Of a stretch of DNA of 64,000 nt, positions 52,839 through 61,599 are shown piece by piece. The stretch comes from Laspinema olomoucense D3b (GTDB lineage Bacteria > Cyanobacteriota > Cyanobacteriia > Cyanobacteriales > Laspinemataceae): positions 1-64,000 of the forward strand of contig NZ_JAMXFA010000036.1 in the NCBI RefSeq assembly GCF_025370785.1, given 5' to 3'. Every line of letters starts with the position of its first letter. Position 1 is the stretch's first letter. A program made the translations under genes and the position numbers. Below the pieces are notes generated by a model. It saw only the letters and a program-made list of their open reading frames with translations, was not told the DNA's origin and did not search any database.

Positions 52839-53428
52839 GTCCTGTCAAAGTAGAAAACAGATAGCCCTTTAACTTCTGTGGTAAACTGGTCGAACATCCC
52901 CCGCTGAAACAATTGATCACAAACGAGAGTCATACGGGGATACGGTTGAGTGGGGGGTGGGGATAAACCTCCAGAGAATCCCTTGAATAGAGGGATAATT
53001 CAGGAAAAGGCTGTCAGGGATTGGATCTTAGATTACAAAAGTGACACAATTGATTAAAATTGAGTCGTTTGTAGGGGCTTTCTACCGGAAGAAAGCGCCT
53101 TCCCATCCTCTTAGTGAGTACATTTTGTTATGGTGAGGGAGAGTCCAAAGGCTTTGAAAGTCAGAAATTGCATAAAAATGGAGCATCAGGAAAATCACAA
53201 TCCCTCCATTTTTTTACCCGTCAGTCCAGGCGATCGCCTACGGGGATCACAAGTATGATAGGTGCTCTAGCGATCCCCAAAATGGGGAAACCGCCAGCCC
53301 TGCGATCGCCATCCAAATTCCCAGTGATTACGATCGCACAAACCAACGAGATCAAATCACCCCAATGGGTGGAGAATTCGTTGATCATGCAGGTCAGTAT
53401 TCCTCACGGTGTTGAGGAGGAGTCAATT
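52839..53428. other. Long stretch with no convincing gene before the small membrane peptide
   Basis: About 590 bases. A frame is open from 53114 but its first 105 residues are low-quality (Ser/Lys/Pro-rich, no family look, HIP1 octamers translated), so it is not called. GTAGGGGCTTTCTACC (53070-53085) is a small inverted repeat. The region should contain the promoter of the gene at 53429. Confidence 0.45.
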
Positions 53429-53536
53429 ATGGATTATACGTGGAAACCTTTTCTCTGGTTAGCAGGCACAATCGCTTTGCAAGTCGTCACTTTGAGCGTT
53501 GCCGCCCTCATGTTAGGGGCAATTTCATCCCATTAA
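53429..53536 (+). CDS. Tiny single-pass membrane peptide
   Basis: 35 residues: MDYTWKPFLWLAGTIALQVV then TLSVAALMLGAISSH. One hydrophobic helix of about 22 residues with a short, charged N-terminus, like the small subunits of photosynthetic membrane complexes. The start is well supported by GAGGAGGAG at 53414-53422, 6 bases before ATG, the strongest Shine-Dalgarno seen nearby. A longer frame to 53114 exists but adds no sensible protein. It is followed by a strong terminator. Identity unknown. Confidence 0.5.
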   Translation: MDYTWKPFLWLAGTIALQVVTLSVAALMLGAISSH

Positions 53537-53748
53537 ACTCGATTGCGATCGCACATTTTCCCGCTCTCCCCATCCCTTGGGACTCTTGGCATCTAGACAA
53601 TCCATTCAGATCAGCATTCCCAATAGCTAAATAGGACCAAATGCCATCCCCAGTCCGTCCCGTTCACCTCTAACCCGACGCCTACCCCGTCGTCGGTGGA
53701 ATAGGGTGAGGGTCAACAGACGCCGGATCCCGCGATTCGGCAGGCATT

Positions 53749-53790
53749 AAACCCTCCCCTTTGGCGTATCGCCAAAGGGGAGGGTTTTAA
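53749..53790 (+). terminator. Strong intrinsic terminator upstream of ftsH
   Basis: A 17-base perfect stem (53749-53765 and 53771-53787, AAACCCTCCCCTTTGGC and its complement) with a 5-base loop, ending in TTTT. It separates ftsH from the small peptide gene. Confidence 0.9.
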
Positions 53791-53924
53791 TTGCAGGATC
53801 ACCAGCGGATCAAGGCAGTGCGACCGGACAAACGTTAAACTAGAAGCGGGACCTAATTTCGAGGGATAGATAGCCGAGGGTTCATCTTTGGGACCTCAGC
53901 ATAGACAACTTCAAACAGGCACAG

Positions 53925-55940
53925 GTGAAGCGATTGAATATGAAAGGTTTTTTGAAACAGTGGATCGAGGGACAACGGGGAGTCAGTCAACCGAGTTCAC
54001 TCAAAGGGGAGAGCATGACAAAACAAGGCAACCGTGCCAACAGTACAGGGCCTGTCGCTAAAAAAACATCTCTCCCCGTCAAACTAGCCAGCACCCTAGG
54101 GGCAATGCTGGCATCGGGAATACTGACTCAAGGGGTGCTGCTGACGACTCCAGCGATCGCCCAAACTGAGGCAAATACCCTGAGTTATAGCGAATTATTG
54201 CGGAAAATTGATGCCGGAGAAGTCCAACGAGTGGCAGTGGATCCGGCTCAAGGGGTTGCCCGAGTTAAGTTACTACAGGGCGATCAGGAATATAGCGTCC
54301 CCCTGTTTGATCGGCACCCGGAATTATTTGAAAGAATTAAATTACAAAACGAGGAAGCAGAGACGATTCAATTGGAAGTTCAGCCCACTTCCGACCCCTC
54401 AGCCGCCGTTGGCATGGCCGCCAATCTCCTCTTAATTCTCCTCCTAATTGGGGGATTGATGATGATTGTAAAGCGATCGGCCCAAGCTGGAAATCAAGCC
54501 ATGAGCTTTGGCAAATCCAAAGCTAGGTTTCAAATGGAAGCCAAAACCGGCGTTATGTTTGATGATGTCGCCGGAATTGAGGAAGCTAAAGAAGAACTGC
54601 AAGAAGTGGTTACGTTCCTGAAAAAACCCGAACGATTTACGGCGATCGGGGCCAAAATTCCCAAAGGCGTCCTGTTAATTGGGCCCCCCGGAACCGGCAA
54701 AACCTTACTCGCCAAGGCGATCGCCGGAGAAGCAGGCGTCCCCTTCTTCAGCATCTCGGGTTCTGAATTCGTGGAAATGTTTGTGGGCGTCGGGGCCTCC
54801 CGCGTCCGGGACCTGTTCAAAAAAGCTAAAGAAAACTCCCCCTGCATCGTCTTCATCGATGAAATTGACGCCGTGGGCCGTCAGCGTGGCGCAGGCATTG
54901 GCGGCGGCAACGATGAGCGAGAACAAACCCTCAACCAACTCCTCACCGAGATGGATGGATTTGAGGGCAACTCCGGAATTATTATTATTGCGGCCACCAA
55001 CCGGCCCGACGTCCTGGATCAGGCATTACTCCGTCCCGGACGATTTGACCGCCAGGTAACCGTAGATTTGCCCAGTTATAATGGCCGCCTGGGGATTTTA
55101 CAAGTCCATGCGCGGAATAAGAAGCTGGCCCCAGAAGTTTCCATCGAGGCGATCGCCCGTCGCACCCCGGGATTTTCCGGTGCCGACTTAGCCAACCTGC
55201 TCAACGAAGCCGCCATTTTAACCGCAAGACGGCGCAAAGAAGAAATCGGCCACTTGGAAATCGACGACGCCATCGATCGCATCACCATCGGAATGCAACT
55301 GACTCCCTTGCTCGATAGCAAGAAAAAGCGCCTGATTGCCTACCACGAAATCGGTCACGCCCTGCTGATGACCCTTTTGGAAAATTCCGACCCCTTAAAC
55401 AAAGTCACCATCATTCCTCGTTCCGGCGGCATAGGCGGCTTCGCTCAACAAAGTTTCAACGAAGAAATGATTGATAGTGGTCTCTACACCCGGGCTTGGT
55501 TAATAGACCGGATTACCATTACCCTAGGGGGGAGAGCCGCCGAACAGGAAGTATTTGGGGATACAGAAATCACCATTGGAGCCAGTAACGATATCCGCGT
55601 TGTCGCCGATTTAGCTCGGGAAATGGTCACCCGCTACGGAATGTCCGCCTTGGGTCCTCTAGCCCTAGAAACCCAGAACGCCGAAGTCTTTTTAGGTCGG
55701 GACCTCGGCAGCAAAGCCGACTACTCCGAAGAAGTTGCCTCTAAAGTGGACCGGCAGGTAAGAGAAATCGCCTTTGACTGCTATGAAAAAGCCCGAGTCA
55801 TCCTCCGTCAGCATCGATCGCTCCTGGATTCCCTCGTGGATATGCTGTTAGAGCAAGAAACCATCGAAGGGGAGGACTTCCGGAAACTCGTCAGCCAATC
55901 CGTTGATCTCCCAGAAAAACAGCTTGTCAGCAAAGGTTAA
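53925..55940 (+). CDS. ftsH: ATP-dependent zinc metalloprotease FtsH
   Basis: 671 residues. AAA+ membrane protease that degrades damaged membrane proteins such as PSII D1. Order: basic N-terminal segment, hydrophobic segment near residues 50-80 ([20 protein letters not shown]), lumenal domain, second membrane helix ([17 protein letters not shown]), AAA module with Walker A GPPGTGKT and Walker [12 protein letters not shown], arginine-finger region [19 protein letters not shown], and zinc protease motif [10 protein letters not shown] with the third ligand Asp near the end. The start may be 53925, 53940 or 54015; the first has no strong ribosome site. The N-terminal hydrophobic segment ends in TPAIAQ, like a signal-peptide site, as in other cyanobacterial FtsH copies. 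Which of the four FtsH types it is cannot be told here. Confidence 0.96.
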   Translation: MKRLNMKGFLKQWIEGQRGVSQPSSLKGESMTKQGNRANSTGPVAKKTSLPVKLASTLGAMLASGILTQGVLLTTPAIAQTEANTLSYSELLRKIDAGEVQRVAVDPAQGVARVKLLQGDQEYSVPLFDRHPELFERIKLQNEEAETIQLEVQPTSDPSAAVGMAANLLLILLLIGGLMMIVKRSAQAGNQAMSFGKSKARFQMEAKTGVMFDDVAGIEEAKEELQEVVTFLKKPERFTAIGAKIPKGVLLIGPPGTGKTLLAKAIAGEAGVPFFSISGSEFVEMFVGVGASRVRDLFKKAKENSPCIVFIDEIDAVGRQRGAGIGGGNDEREQTLNQLLTEMDGFEGNSGIIIIAATNRPDVLDQALLRPGRFDRQVTVDLPSYNGRLGILQVHARNKKLAPEVSIEAIARRTPGFSGADLANLLNEAAILTARRRKEEIGHLEIDDAIDRITIGMQLTPLLDSKKKRLIAYHEIGHALLMTLLENSDPLNKVTIIPRSGGIGGFAQQSFNEEMIDSGLYTRAWLIDRITITLGGRAAEQEVFGDTEITIGASNDIRVVADLAREMVTRYGMSALGPLALETQNAEVFLGRDLGSKADYSEEVASKVDRQVREIAFDCYEKARVILRQHRSLLDSLVDMLLEQETIEGEDFRKLVSQSVDLPEKQLVSKG

Positions 55941-55954
55941 CTGTCAAAAAAAAT

Positions 55955-56015
55955 AGCCCGCGTAGGCAGGCTTTATCCAGTCAGCTTCCACCCTCAACCG
56001 GGGGGGAGCTTTTTT
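55955..56015 (+). terminator. Terminator region after ftsH with a partial double-hairpin repeat
   Basis: AGCCCGCGTAGGCAGGCT (55955-55972) is the first hairpin of the repeat seen at 44900 and 63457. It is followed by AGCTTCCACCC...GGGGGGGAGCT (55983-56010) and a run of eight T, a good terminator for ftsH. Confidence 0.8.
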
Positions 56016-56669
56016 TTAAGGTTGCATCGAAATACTCCGGGAAGAGCCATACATGGCGCGCAGAATCAACGCCGGGTCATACCAGTCATTAGCGTATCTG
56101 AGACCCCAGTGGAGATGAGGACCCGTACTGCGTCCGGACATCCCCACTCGACCGATGCGGATCCCAGCCGGAACCTGTTGACCTTCAAAAATTTGTAAGC
56201 CCCCGGTGCGATCGATCAGGTAACGACGCCCCCCCGACCGCTCAACGGCTCCTTGCATATGGCAATAGATATGCTCCCAGTCCCCGGATTGGATCACCAA
56301 ACCAATGCCACAGCGATCGTCATCGATCGCCTGAGACACGGTTCCCGCCCACCAATTGCGGACATAGCTTCCCATCGGTGCCGCAATATCTAAACCCGAG
56401 TGAAATTCACTGCTATAACCGCCCGTCGGGGACTGACGATAGCCAAACGGCGAGGTATAAGCCTGAAAATTTTCCACAGGAAAGGAAGCCCCTTGCCAAT
56501 GATTCGCCGCTGCAGTCTGTGGTACTCCTGGTCCCTGAGATTGAGCGATCTGGGGTTGCAACCCTAGAACCAGCATCACCACTAAACCTAGTCCGACAAA
56601 TAACAGCCGTCGTAAAGTACGGGTTAAGTTTTTGTGCATCCATCCGGGGATAGCATTTCGCATCATCAC
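56016..56669 (-). CDS. M23-family (LytM) peptidase, exported
   Basis: 217 residues. An N-terminal membrane/signal segment (LLFVGLGLVVMLVLGLQPQI) is followed by a peptidase M23 domain: PFGYRQSPTGGYSSEFHSGL with the first zinc ligand His and Asp in HSGLDIAAP, and GRSTGPHLHWGLRY with the HxH ligands. It should cut cross-links of peptidoglycan or act as a LytM regulator; no SH3 or LysM domain is present. Convergent with ftsH. Confidence 0.9.
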   Translation of the reverse strand: MMMRNAIPGWMHKNLTRTLRRLLFVGLGLVVMLVLGLQPQIAQSQGPGVPQTAAANHWQGASFPVENFQAYTSPFGYRQSPTGGYSSEFHSGLDIAAPMGSYVRNWWAGTVSQAIDDDRCGIGLVIQSGDWEHIYCHMQGAVERSGGRRYLIDRTGGLQIFEGQQVPAGIRIGRVGMSGRSTGPHLHWGLRYANDWYDPALILRAMYGSSRSISMQP

Positions 56670-57087
56670 TTCAATTCCTCAACCGCAGATTAACATTATG
56701 AATCCGTTCAAACCCGTTTCAGCATCAAACCGATAAATCTCATCTCAAGAGGGCCAGGAAATTAAATGCGCCCCCATCTTGAGGGTGGATTGATTCACCA
56801 CGTCGAGGGAATGGTCCCCCTTGAGAATCCATTGCCTTCCATAAAATCCTGCACCCCAGTCACTCAGAAGGCCCTAACTCCAACGCGGGTCAAAAAGTTA
56901 TTTTCTCGACGTGGATTTTACCCTAAGTTGTACCCTTGTCACTCATTCACGCACCGAATCCATAAATCGGTTTAATTTTGGGGCTACCCTGAATCAATCT
57001 CATTTCATCACAGGACACCGGGTCCTGAATTCTTAACTTTTGTTAAAATCGCTGAAAAGATAAATTCATAACCCCAGTGCCTCAACT
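56670..57087. other. Intergenic region, no gene seen
   Basis: About 420 bases. CCACGTCGAG (56798-56807) and CTCGACGTGG (56905-56914) are inverted copies 97 bases apart. An open frame at 56766-56975 has no family resemblance and is rejected. Confidence 0.5.
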
Positions 57088-57468
57088 ATGTTAACTGAAA
57101 TTTTTCCCTTTCAATTTGCAGTCGATACCACCGCCCTTGCCGGAACCTCATTATGGTCCCTGGCCCTCTATCTGGGGCTTTCCAGCCTCAGCGAATGGGT
57201 GACAGAACAACTGAATTGCTGGTTTAACTTTGCCGATCGCGCCCTCTACACCTCAGAAAAAGAGTTCGAGCGCTCAAAACAGGCCAGAGAGTCCCAAAAT
57301 GCCCTCTATGCCTCGGTGTTGAGTATTGTCCCCTTTCTAGCAATGGGCGGAGTCTGCAACTGGGGCGTCCAATTCACCCTCGGCACCAGTTGGGCGATTT
57401 CTGTGGGGATTATTGCCTGTATTATTTGTGGCGTCTATGAATTGGGCCGTCGGGATGGGATGTCGTAA
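57088..57468 (+). CDS. Conserved membrane protein of unknown function
   Basis: 126 residues with two or three hydrophobic segments (TTALAGTSLWSLALYLGLSS, ASVLSIVPFLAMGGVCNWGV, LGTSWAISVGIIACIICGVY) and a charged central part RALYTSEKEFERSKQARES. It looks like a genuine cyanobacterial membrane protein but belongs to no family I can name. It has its own leader and is followed by repeats. Confidence 0.6.
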   Translation: MLTEIFPFQFAVDTTALAGTSLWSLALYLGLSSLSEWVTEQLNCWFNFADRALYTSEKEFERSKQARESQNALYASVLSIVPFLAMGGVCNWGVQFTLGTSWAISVGIIACIICGVYELGRRDGMS

Positions 57469-57474
57469 CCCGGG

Positions 57475-57560
57475 GCGATCGCTCGTTGGAGTTGGAGCAT
57501 CTTGCTCACTTTTTATTAGGGGAGAGCGAGCATCTTGCTCGCTTTTTATTGAGGAAATGT
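57475..57560. repeat. Tandem GCATCTTGCTCxCTTTTTATTxxGG repeats
   Basis: Two direct copies of GAGCATCTTGCTC(A/G)CTTTTTATT with GGGGA/GAGGA after each (about 57486-57517 and 57527-57555). The core GCATCTTGCTC recurs inside the MITE-like element just downstream. Confidence 0.7.
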
Positions 57561-57567
57561 ACAGAGG

Positions 57568-57741
57568 CTCCTTATATATAGCGGTTTCTACAGTTATGAG
57601 GTACTTTTTTGGAAGGGCTTTGCATCTTGCTCGTTAGGATGTGGGGTGAGCAAGATGCAAAGCCTACGGCATAGCTTCAATGTGCGCCACTCCTGTAAAT
57701 ATCTGTGCCTCATGAGTCCGGAAACCGCTATATATGAAGGG
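57568..57741. mobile_element. MITE-like element with nested inverted repeats
   Basis: Terminal inverted repeats ATATATAGCGGTTTC (57574-57588) and GAAACCGCTATATAT (57721-57735), extended outward by CCTT/GAAGG, enclose about 170 bases with no coding capacity. Inside, GGCTTTGCATCTTGCTC (57616-57632) and GAGCAAGATGCAAAGCC (57648-57664) form a second perfect 17-base stem. The size and structure fit a miniature inverted-repeat element. The ATG of the next gene (57734) falls in its right end. Confidence 0.7.
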
Positions 57742-58153
57742 CAATGTCAATCTCCAAATTATAAAAATTTCAGAAGGATATAACCAATTATCTGAATGTA
57801 CACTTTTTTATAAAAATACGCCACCATGCATGGTTGAATTTCAAAACACTGAATTAGGAAATCATCAATTTCAAGGTAAAGATGTTTTTGATTGCTTTTG
57901 TAAACTTAGATTTTTTCTCGAAAAAAAGGGGTGGAATATTCTATGTAATGGAGCGCGGGTTGATGCTTATCCATCATCTATGTCACGAGATATGGGCGGA
58001 GGAATGAAGCTGTATCATCTACAAATAGGTAAACGTCCTCAACGAATCGATCTACTTAGAATATTTGATAAAGCAGAGGCAAATCAAATTGGAACGCTTG
58101 AAGAACAGCGTCTTTATTATGAAAGGTGGCGGGCAAGTGAGAAAAGGGATTAG
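57734..58153 (+). CDS. Hypothetical protein beginning in the MITE-like element
   Basis: 139 residues, no recognised domain. Seen: a beta-like start MKGNVNLQIIKISEGYNQLS, LFYKNTPPCMVEFQ, a central VFDCFCKLRFFLEKKGWNIL followed by CNGARVDAYPSSMSRDMGGG, and KAEANQIGTLEEQRLYYERW near the end. The conserved-looking Gly-rich motif suggests a real protein. There is no ribosome binding site before the ATG, and the start codon is part of the repeat, so the original 5' end may have been replaced by the element. The 3' end overlaps an opposing remnant of an Rpn-family gene by about 100 bases. Confidence 0.55.
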   Translation: MKGNVNLQIIKISEGYNQLSECTLFYKNTPPCMVEFQNTELGNHQFQGKDVFDCFCKLRFFLEKKGWNILCNGARVDAYPSSMSRDMGGGMKLYHLQIGKRPQRIDLLRIFDKAEANQIGTLEEQRLYYERWRASEKRD

Positions 58154-58159
58154 GGACCC

Positions 58160-58426
58160 AATAGACCTTCCCCGTTTGAACAGTTGCTTTAAAGTCTCAT
58201 AATCAGAGATTTGATTAATCCGGTCAATCACCTCGGCTGGCAGTGGGTTAAACCGCTCGTTCAAAACTTCCAAAATAATCTCATGAACAAATTGGAGACC
58301 TTCTTGGAGACCTTGTTGGTACCCTTCTTGGAACCCTTTGTGGAAAGATTGTTGGAAACCTTCTGGGAAACCTTCTTTGCGAGCAGCTTTCATTGTGCGA
58401 CGTTCGATATGGCTCAGAATCGGCAT
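58160..58426 (-). pseudogene. Remnant of an Rpn/DUF4351-type C-terminal segment
   Basis: Starts MPILSHIERRTMKAARKEG and contains the GFQEGYQQGLQEGLQ repeat and AEVIDRINQISDYETLKQLF, matching the C-terminal part of the gene at 58514-58996 closely (there MPILSNIERRALETGRQEG, AEVIERINQISDYETLQQLL). After about 58160 the frame runs on to 58052 only through antisense of the opposing gene, so the true segment ends near 58160. It is an extra, N-terminally deleted copy of the Rpn tail, as seen also at 25218-25902. Confidence 0.6.
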
Positions 58427-58513
58427 ATTTCGCTCCCCGTCAGTGTTTTGTCTAGCTTCGTAATCGAAAGAAAGGATAGGGCAGGGCCCTATCCTTTCCG
58501 ATAAAGTAAAAAT

Positions 58514-58996
58514 TTAATTGTCGGTCATTATCGAGACAAGAACTTTCTCAAATTCCGCCAGGGACCCCATAGACATTCCCCGTGTGAGCAGTTGCTGTAA
58601 GGTCTCATAATCAGAGATTTGATTAATCCGCTCAATCACCTCGGCTGGCAGTGGGTTAAACTGCGCGTTCAAGACTGCCAAAACCATATTACGACCGTTT
58701 TGGATACCTTGTTGGAAACCTTCTTCTAAACCTTCTTGCCGACCCGTTTCCAGGGCGCGACGTTCAATATTGCTTAGAATCGGCATTTTTCGTTCCTCCT
58801 GATAGTTTTTGAGTTTGGTGTCAAAACTTTGTTGCAGGCTTTCGGGTAGGGTCATCATCCAGTCTAGTAATCGAAATAGCTTGATGATGTCATTGTCAGT
58901 ATAACCTCGTTCGGAGAGGTTCTGTACTAACTCCCATTTATACTGTTCCCTTTCTTCGGCATTTCCTGTGCTGGCTTGGGTTTTTAAATGGGCCAT
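58514..58996 (-). pseudogene. C-terminal part of a broken Rpn/DUF4351-family gene
   Basis: 160 residues from an internal ATG at 58996. It continues in the same frame the gene that starts at 59497 and is interrupted by TAG at 59114-59116; the codons between 59113 and 58996 are sense and encode SYELGGSSIRFEFPIAKLLD and further family sequence. The part has WELVQNLSERGYTDNDIIKL, LDWMMTLPESLQQSF, EGLEEGFQQGIQNGRNM and a helical end. The family (Rpn, often labelled transposase or cytosolic protein) has a PD-(D/E)XK fold. The internal ATG lacks a good ribosome site. Confidence 0.7.
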
Positions 58997-59113
58997 GACT
59001 AAAAAGGCTAAGGGATTGAGACTGGTTTTAAGGGTCTCCCATTGGCTTTCATAGTCGAGGAGTTTGGCGATGGGAAATTCAAAGCGGATAGAACTGCCTC
59101 CGAGTTCATAGCT

Positions 59114-59497
59114 CTAGGAGTTGGGCCGCCATGACGGGCGATCGTCTCCTAGGATGGCTAGGCTAATCACTTTTTTGTGGATGTCAAAGGACCGATAATG
59201 GTAGATGTACATCCGTTCGGGAAAAACTGACTCTTCTTGACTCTGGACTTCGATATGAATCAAGATATAGGCTTCTTCTCCGTTTTTTTGCCAGACTTTG
59301 AAGAGTTTATCCGCTTCTCTTTCTCCACTGGTGGCGGTGGGGGTAATTTGTTGCAGTTCTTTATCTAGGGATTGGTAGCCTCGGCTCCAATCGACTAGGA
59401 TATGAACGTTGGGGAAAAAGAAAGATAAGAAGGGTTCGAGATAGTCTTCTAAGGCTTCTTTCCAAGGTTGGTCATAATTGGCATGGGGGGTATCCAC
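59114..59497 (-). pseudogene. N-terminal part of a broken Rpn-family nuclease-like gene
   Basis: 128 codons from a GTG at 59497, 4 bases after GGAGGAAT (the frame is open to an ATG at 59587 but that part is AT-rich and unlike the family). DTPHANYDQPWKEALEDYLE, PFLSFFFPNVHILVDW, then GEEAYILIHIEVQSQEESVF with the ExQ motif and MYIYHYRSFD, all typical of the Rpn/DUF4351 PD-(D/E)XK group. A TAG at 59114-59116, after SWRPNS, cuts the protein; the sequence continues in frame to 58514. Read as one gene, 58514-59497, of about 327 residues with one nonsense codon. Confidence 0.75.
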
Positions 59498-59628
59498 CCT
59501 GATTCCTCCTAATGTTTTTTGAAGCGTATATTTTAAATTATACATTAAAATTAATAGGTCAAAAAAGAGTGTAGTGTATTTTTTCAAGTTTTATATTATT
59601 GGCAAATCTGAGTTAGATTTTGAACCAA

Positions 59629-59650
59629 GGGGCAATTCATGAATTGCCCC
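59629..59650. terminator. Palindromic hairpin after the LpxB-like gene
   Basis: GGGGCAATTCATGAATTGCC followed by CC: a perfect 22-base palindrome, 14 bases downstream of the stop of the minus-strand gene ending at 59664. Confidence 0.7.
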
Positions 59651-59663
59651 TATAGGGTTTTGG

Positions 59664-60944
59664 TTAATCTAATTGAGCTTGTATCTCTTCTATGACGATT
59701 TTAGCGATATGATTTCCGGCACCGGGTTGTCCTCGGACTGAATGTAATTTATCTCGGATGAGTTGTAGTTTTTGGGGATTTTCTAACCAATCTAAGACGA
59801 TCGCAGCGACTTGTTGAGGTTGCAATTTGCCGACGAGTTCGGGGACGATTTCGCTTTTTGCCCAAATGTTGGGCCATGCAAAGAGGTTGCCTTGGCGCAA
59901 GACTAGGCTGTTAATTAGTTTGGCAAAGATTGAACCGAATAAAGGTAGGTTAGCTAAGATTCCGGGTAATCCATCCCAGGCGCGCATGGCATCTAGTTGT
60001 TGGGTGGGGAGGAGGACGATCATGGGGATGCCGAGGGAACCGAGTTCGGCGGTGTTAGCACCAACGGTTGTGAGGCAGAGGGTACATTGGGAGAGCAAAT
60101 CATAAGCGGGCGATCGCCTCCAAAGTTGCACCCTCAATCCAGTGGGGGTTTCCAAATACGCCTTACTGTGGTTCTCTTCTAGTTTTAACTCCCCAGGTGT
60201 GCCATTCACTAATTTTAGGACCGGATTCTGTTGCGGATTGGCAAATTCGGCTAAGGTTTCTATTTCTAAGGTTGGCGCGACGGGAATCACAAATTGACTC
60301 TGGGGTCGCACTTGATGGATACATTCAGCGATCGCCAGACACAAGGGAACCCCCTGCATCAGTTTCGCCGGTTTCGACCCCGGTAGCAGTCCAATCAGTT
60401 CCTCTGCCTCACCCCATTCTCCTCTTTCCTCCTCTTCGTTTCCCCAATCTTGAGCAACATCGGCAATTAAATCCCCGACAATGGTAAATTTATGGGCATA
60501 TTTCTGAGAATCCTGGGGTTGCACCTGATCATTCATCACGGCAAAACGATTAATCCACCGTTGCCATCGCGCTTCCCGTTCAGCATAGATGACAGTCCGA
60601 TAACCGAAGCGTTTGCCGAGGATCAGGGTAAAAAATTGGTCACCGCCTAGAAAAAGAACCACCCCTTTTTCTCGCCAGTCCCAATTTTCGGCAGTTTTTC
60701 CCCTGAGTAAAAAGGGCCAAAAATGTTGTGCTTCCTGTACTCGGTCAATTTCTGGATAGGACCGGGCGATCGCCCCTTCTTTTCCCGTAGCATGGGGACA
60801 AGGGGACAGAATCAGGGAAATCCGCACATTTTCCCGGCGATCGCCTAGCTGTTGTGCCAAGGCGCGAACCACGGGACGCACCCAGGTGGCTAATTCTCCG
60901 GGACCATTAGACAAAATTACAATATCGATCGCTGTCATAATCAC
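59664..60944 (-). CDS. Lipid-A-disaccharide synthase-like glycosyltransferase
   Basis: 426 residues resembling LpxB-type GT-B proteins of cyanobacteria, whose lipid A is atypical. Seen: IVILSNGPGELATWVRPVVR at the N-terminus, VVLFLGGDQFFTLILGKRFG, FTIVGDLIADVAQDWG, LIGLLPGSKPAKLMQGVPLC (the LLPGSR-like motif) and LTTVGANTAELGSLGIPMIV with T-x-E/N donor-binding region. It could join sugar or glucosamine units in lipopolysaccharide, but the activity is not shown for this subgroup. A second ATG 6 bases downstream of the first is possible as start. Confidence 0.8.
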   Translation of the reverse strand: MIMTAIDIVILSNGPGELATWVRPVVRALAQQLGDRRENVRISLILSPCPHATGKEGAIARSYPEIDRVQEAQHFWPFLLRGKTAENWDWREKGVVLFLGGDQFFTLILGKRFGYRTVIYAEREARWQRWINRFAVMNDQVQPQDSQKYAHKFTIVGDLIADVAQDWGNEEEERGEWGEAEELIGLLPGSKPAKLMQGVPLCLAIAECIHQVRPQSQFVIPVAPTLEIETLAEFANPQQNPVLKLVNGTPGELKLEENHSKAYLETPTGLRVQLWRRSPAYDLLSQCTLCLTTVGANTAELGSLGIPMIVLLPTQQLDAMRAWDGLPGILANLPLFGSIFAKLINSLVLRQGNLFAWPNIWAKSEIVPELVGKLQPQQVAAIVLDWLENPQKLQLIRDKLHSVRGQPGAGNHIAKIVIEEIQAQLD

Positions 60945-61037
60945 GATTTAAAGTTTAAAGTTTAGGGTTTAGATTCTCGATAGAATATCAGACGTTGTGG
61001 GTAGTTAATCACCTTATAATCACAGAGGAGATCAGGG

Positions 61038-61514
61038 ATGAGTGAGTTAATCGAGGCGATTAAAACAGGAGAAAAATCTCAGGTGGAGGCGTTACTCCAG
61101 GGAAATGCTGACGTGAATCAAAAAGATGCCGATGGATTAACGGCATTAACCGCTGCTGCCGAGAGTGGCAATCTGGAATTGGTAGAACTATTACTTGATG
61201 CTGGTGCAGAGGCTAAAAATGGCGATAGTGATGGTTGGACGGCGTTGATGAGTGCGGCAGGTTCCGGTAAGGTGGAGGTTGTCGAGGCATTAATTGCCGC
61301 CGGTGCAGATATCAATGCCCAAAGTGAGTTTGGGGTAACGCCTTTAATTACAGCAGCGTCCAATGGACATGAAGCAGTGGTACAATGTTTAATTGATCGC
61401 GGTGCAGATATTCGGGCGAAGGACCGTAATAACTGGACGGCGTTGGTTTGGGCGGCGGAGGAAGGGCATCCCAAGATTGTGGAACTGATTAAACAAGCTC
61501 GCGATCGCACTTAA
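61038..61514 (+). CDS. Ankyrin-repeat protein
   Basis: 158 residues made of four to five ankyrin repeats of 33 residues: DGLTALTAAAESGNLELVEL, DGWTALMSAAGSGKVEVVEA, FGVTPLITAASNGHEAVVQC and NNWTALVWAAEEGHPKIVEL, each with the G-TPL/A..G...V..LL pattern. There is no signal peptide and no other domain. It is a protein-binding scaffold with unknown partner. GAGGAGATC lies 9 bases before the ATG. Confidence 0.92.
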   Translation: MSELIEAIKTGEKSQVEALLQGNADVNQKDADGLTALTAAAESGNLELVELLLDAGAEAKNGDSDGWTALMSAAGSGKVEVVEALIAAGADINAQSEFGVTPLITAASNGHEAVVQCLIDRGADIRAKDRNNWTALVWAAEEGHPKIVELIKQARDRT

Positions 61515-61599
61515 CTGGGGTTCTCCCTAGACAGCAACAGGATGGCGATCGCCATCCTGCTTCCAGTCGGCACAAACAATGCTGATTCCCAGTACCCCT

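Noticed and set aside
53114-53428. N-terminal extension of the small membrane peptide frame
   Set aside because: Low-quality sequence; the internal ATG at 53429 has a far better ribosome binding site and starts the only protein-like part.
56766-56975. Open frame of 69 codons upstream of the 126-residue membrane protein
   Set aside because: Basic, Pro-rich sequence without a helix or strand pattern; in a region with inverted repeats.
2248-59116. Stop-codon reassignment or programmed readthrough as an explanation of the in-frame stops
   Set aside because: Stops are of two kinds (TAA at 2248, TAG at 44664 and 59114), only in accessory genes; housekeeping genes end normally at all three stops. 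Simple nonsense mutations explain this better.
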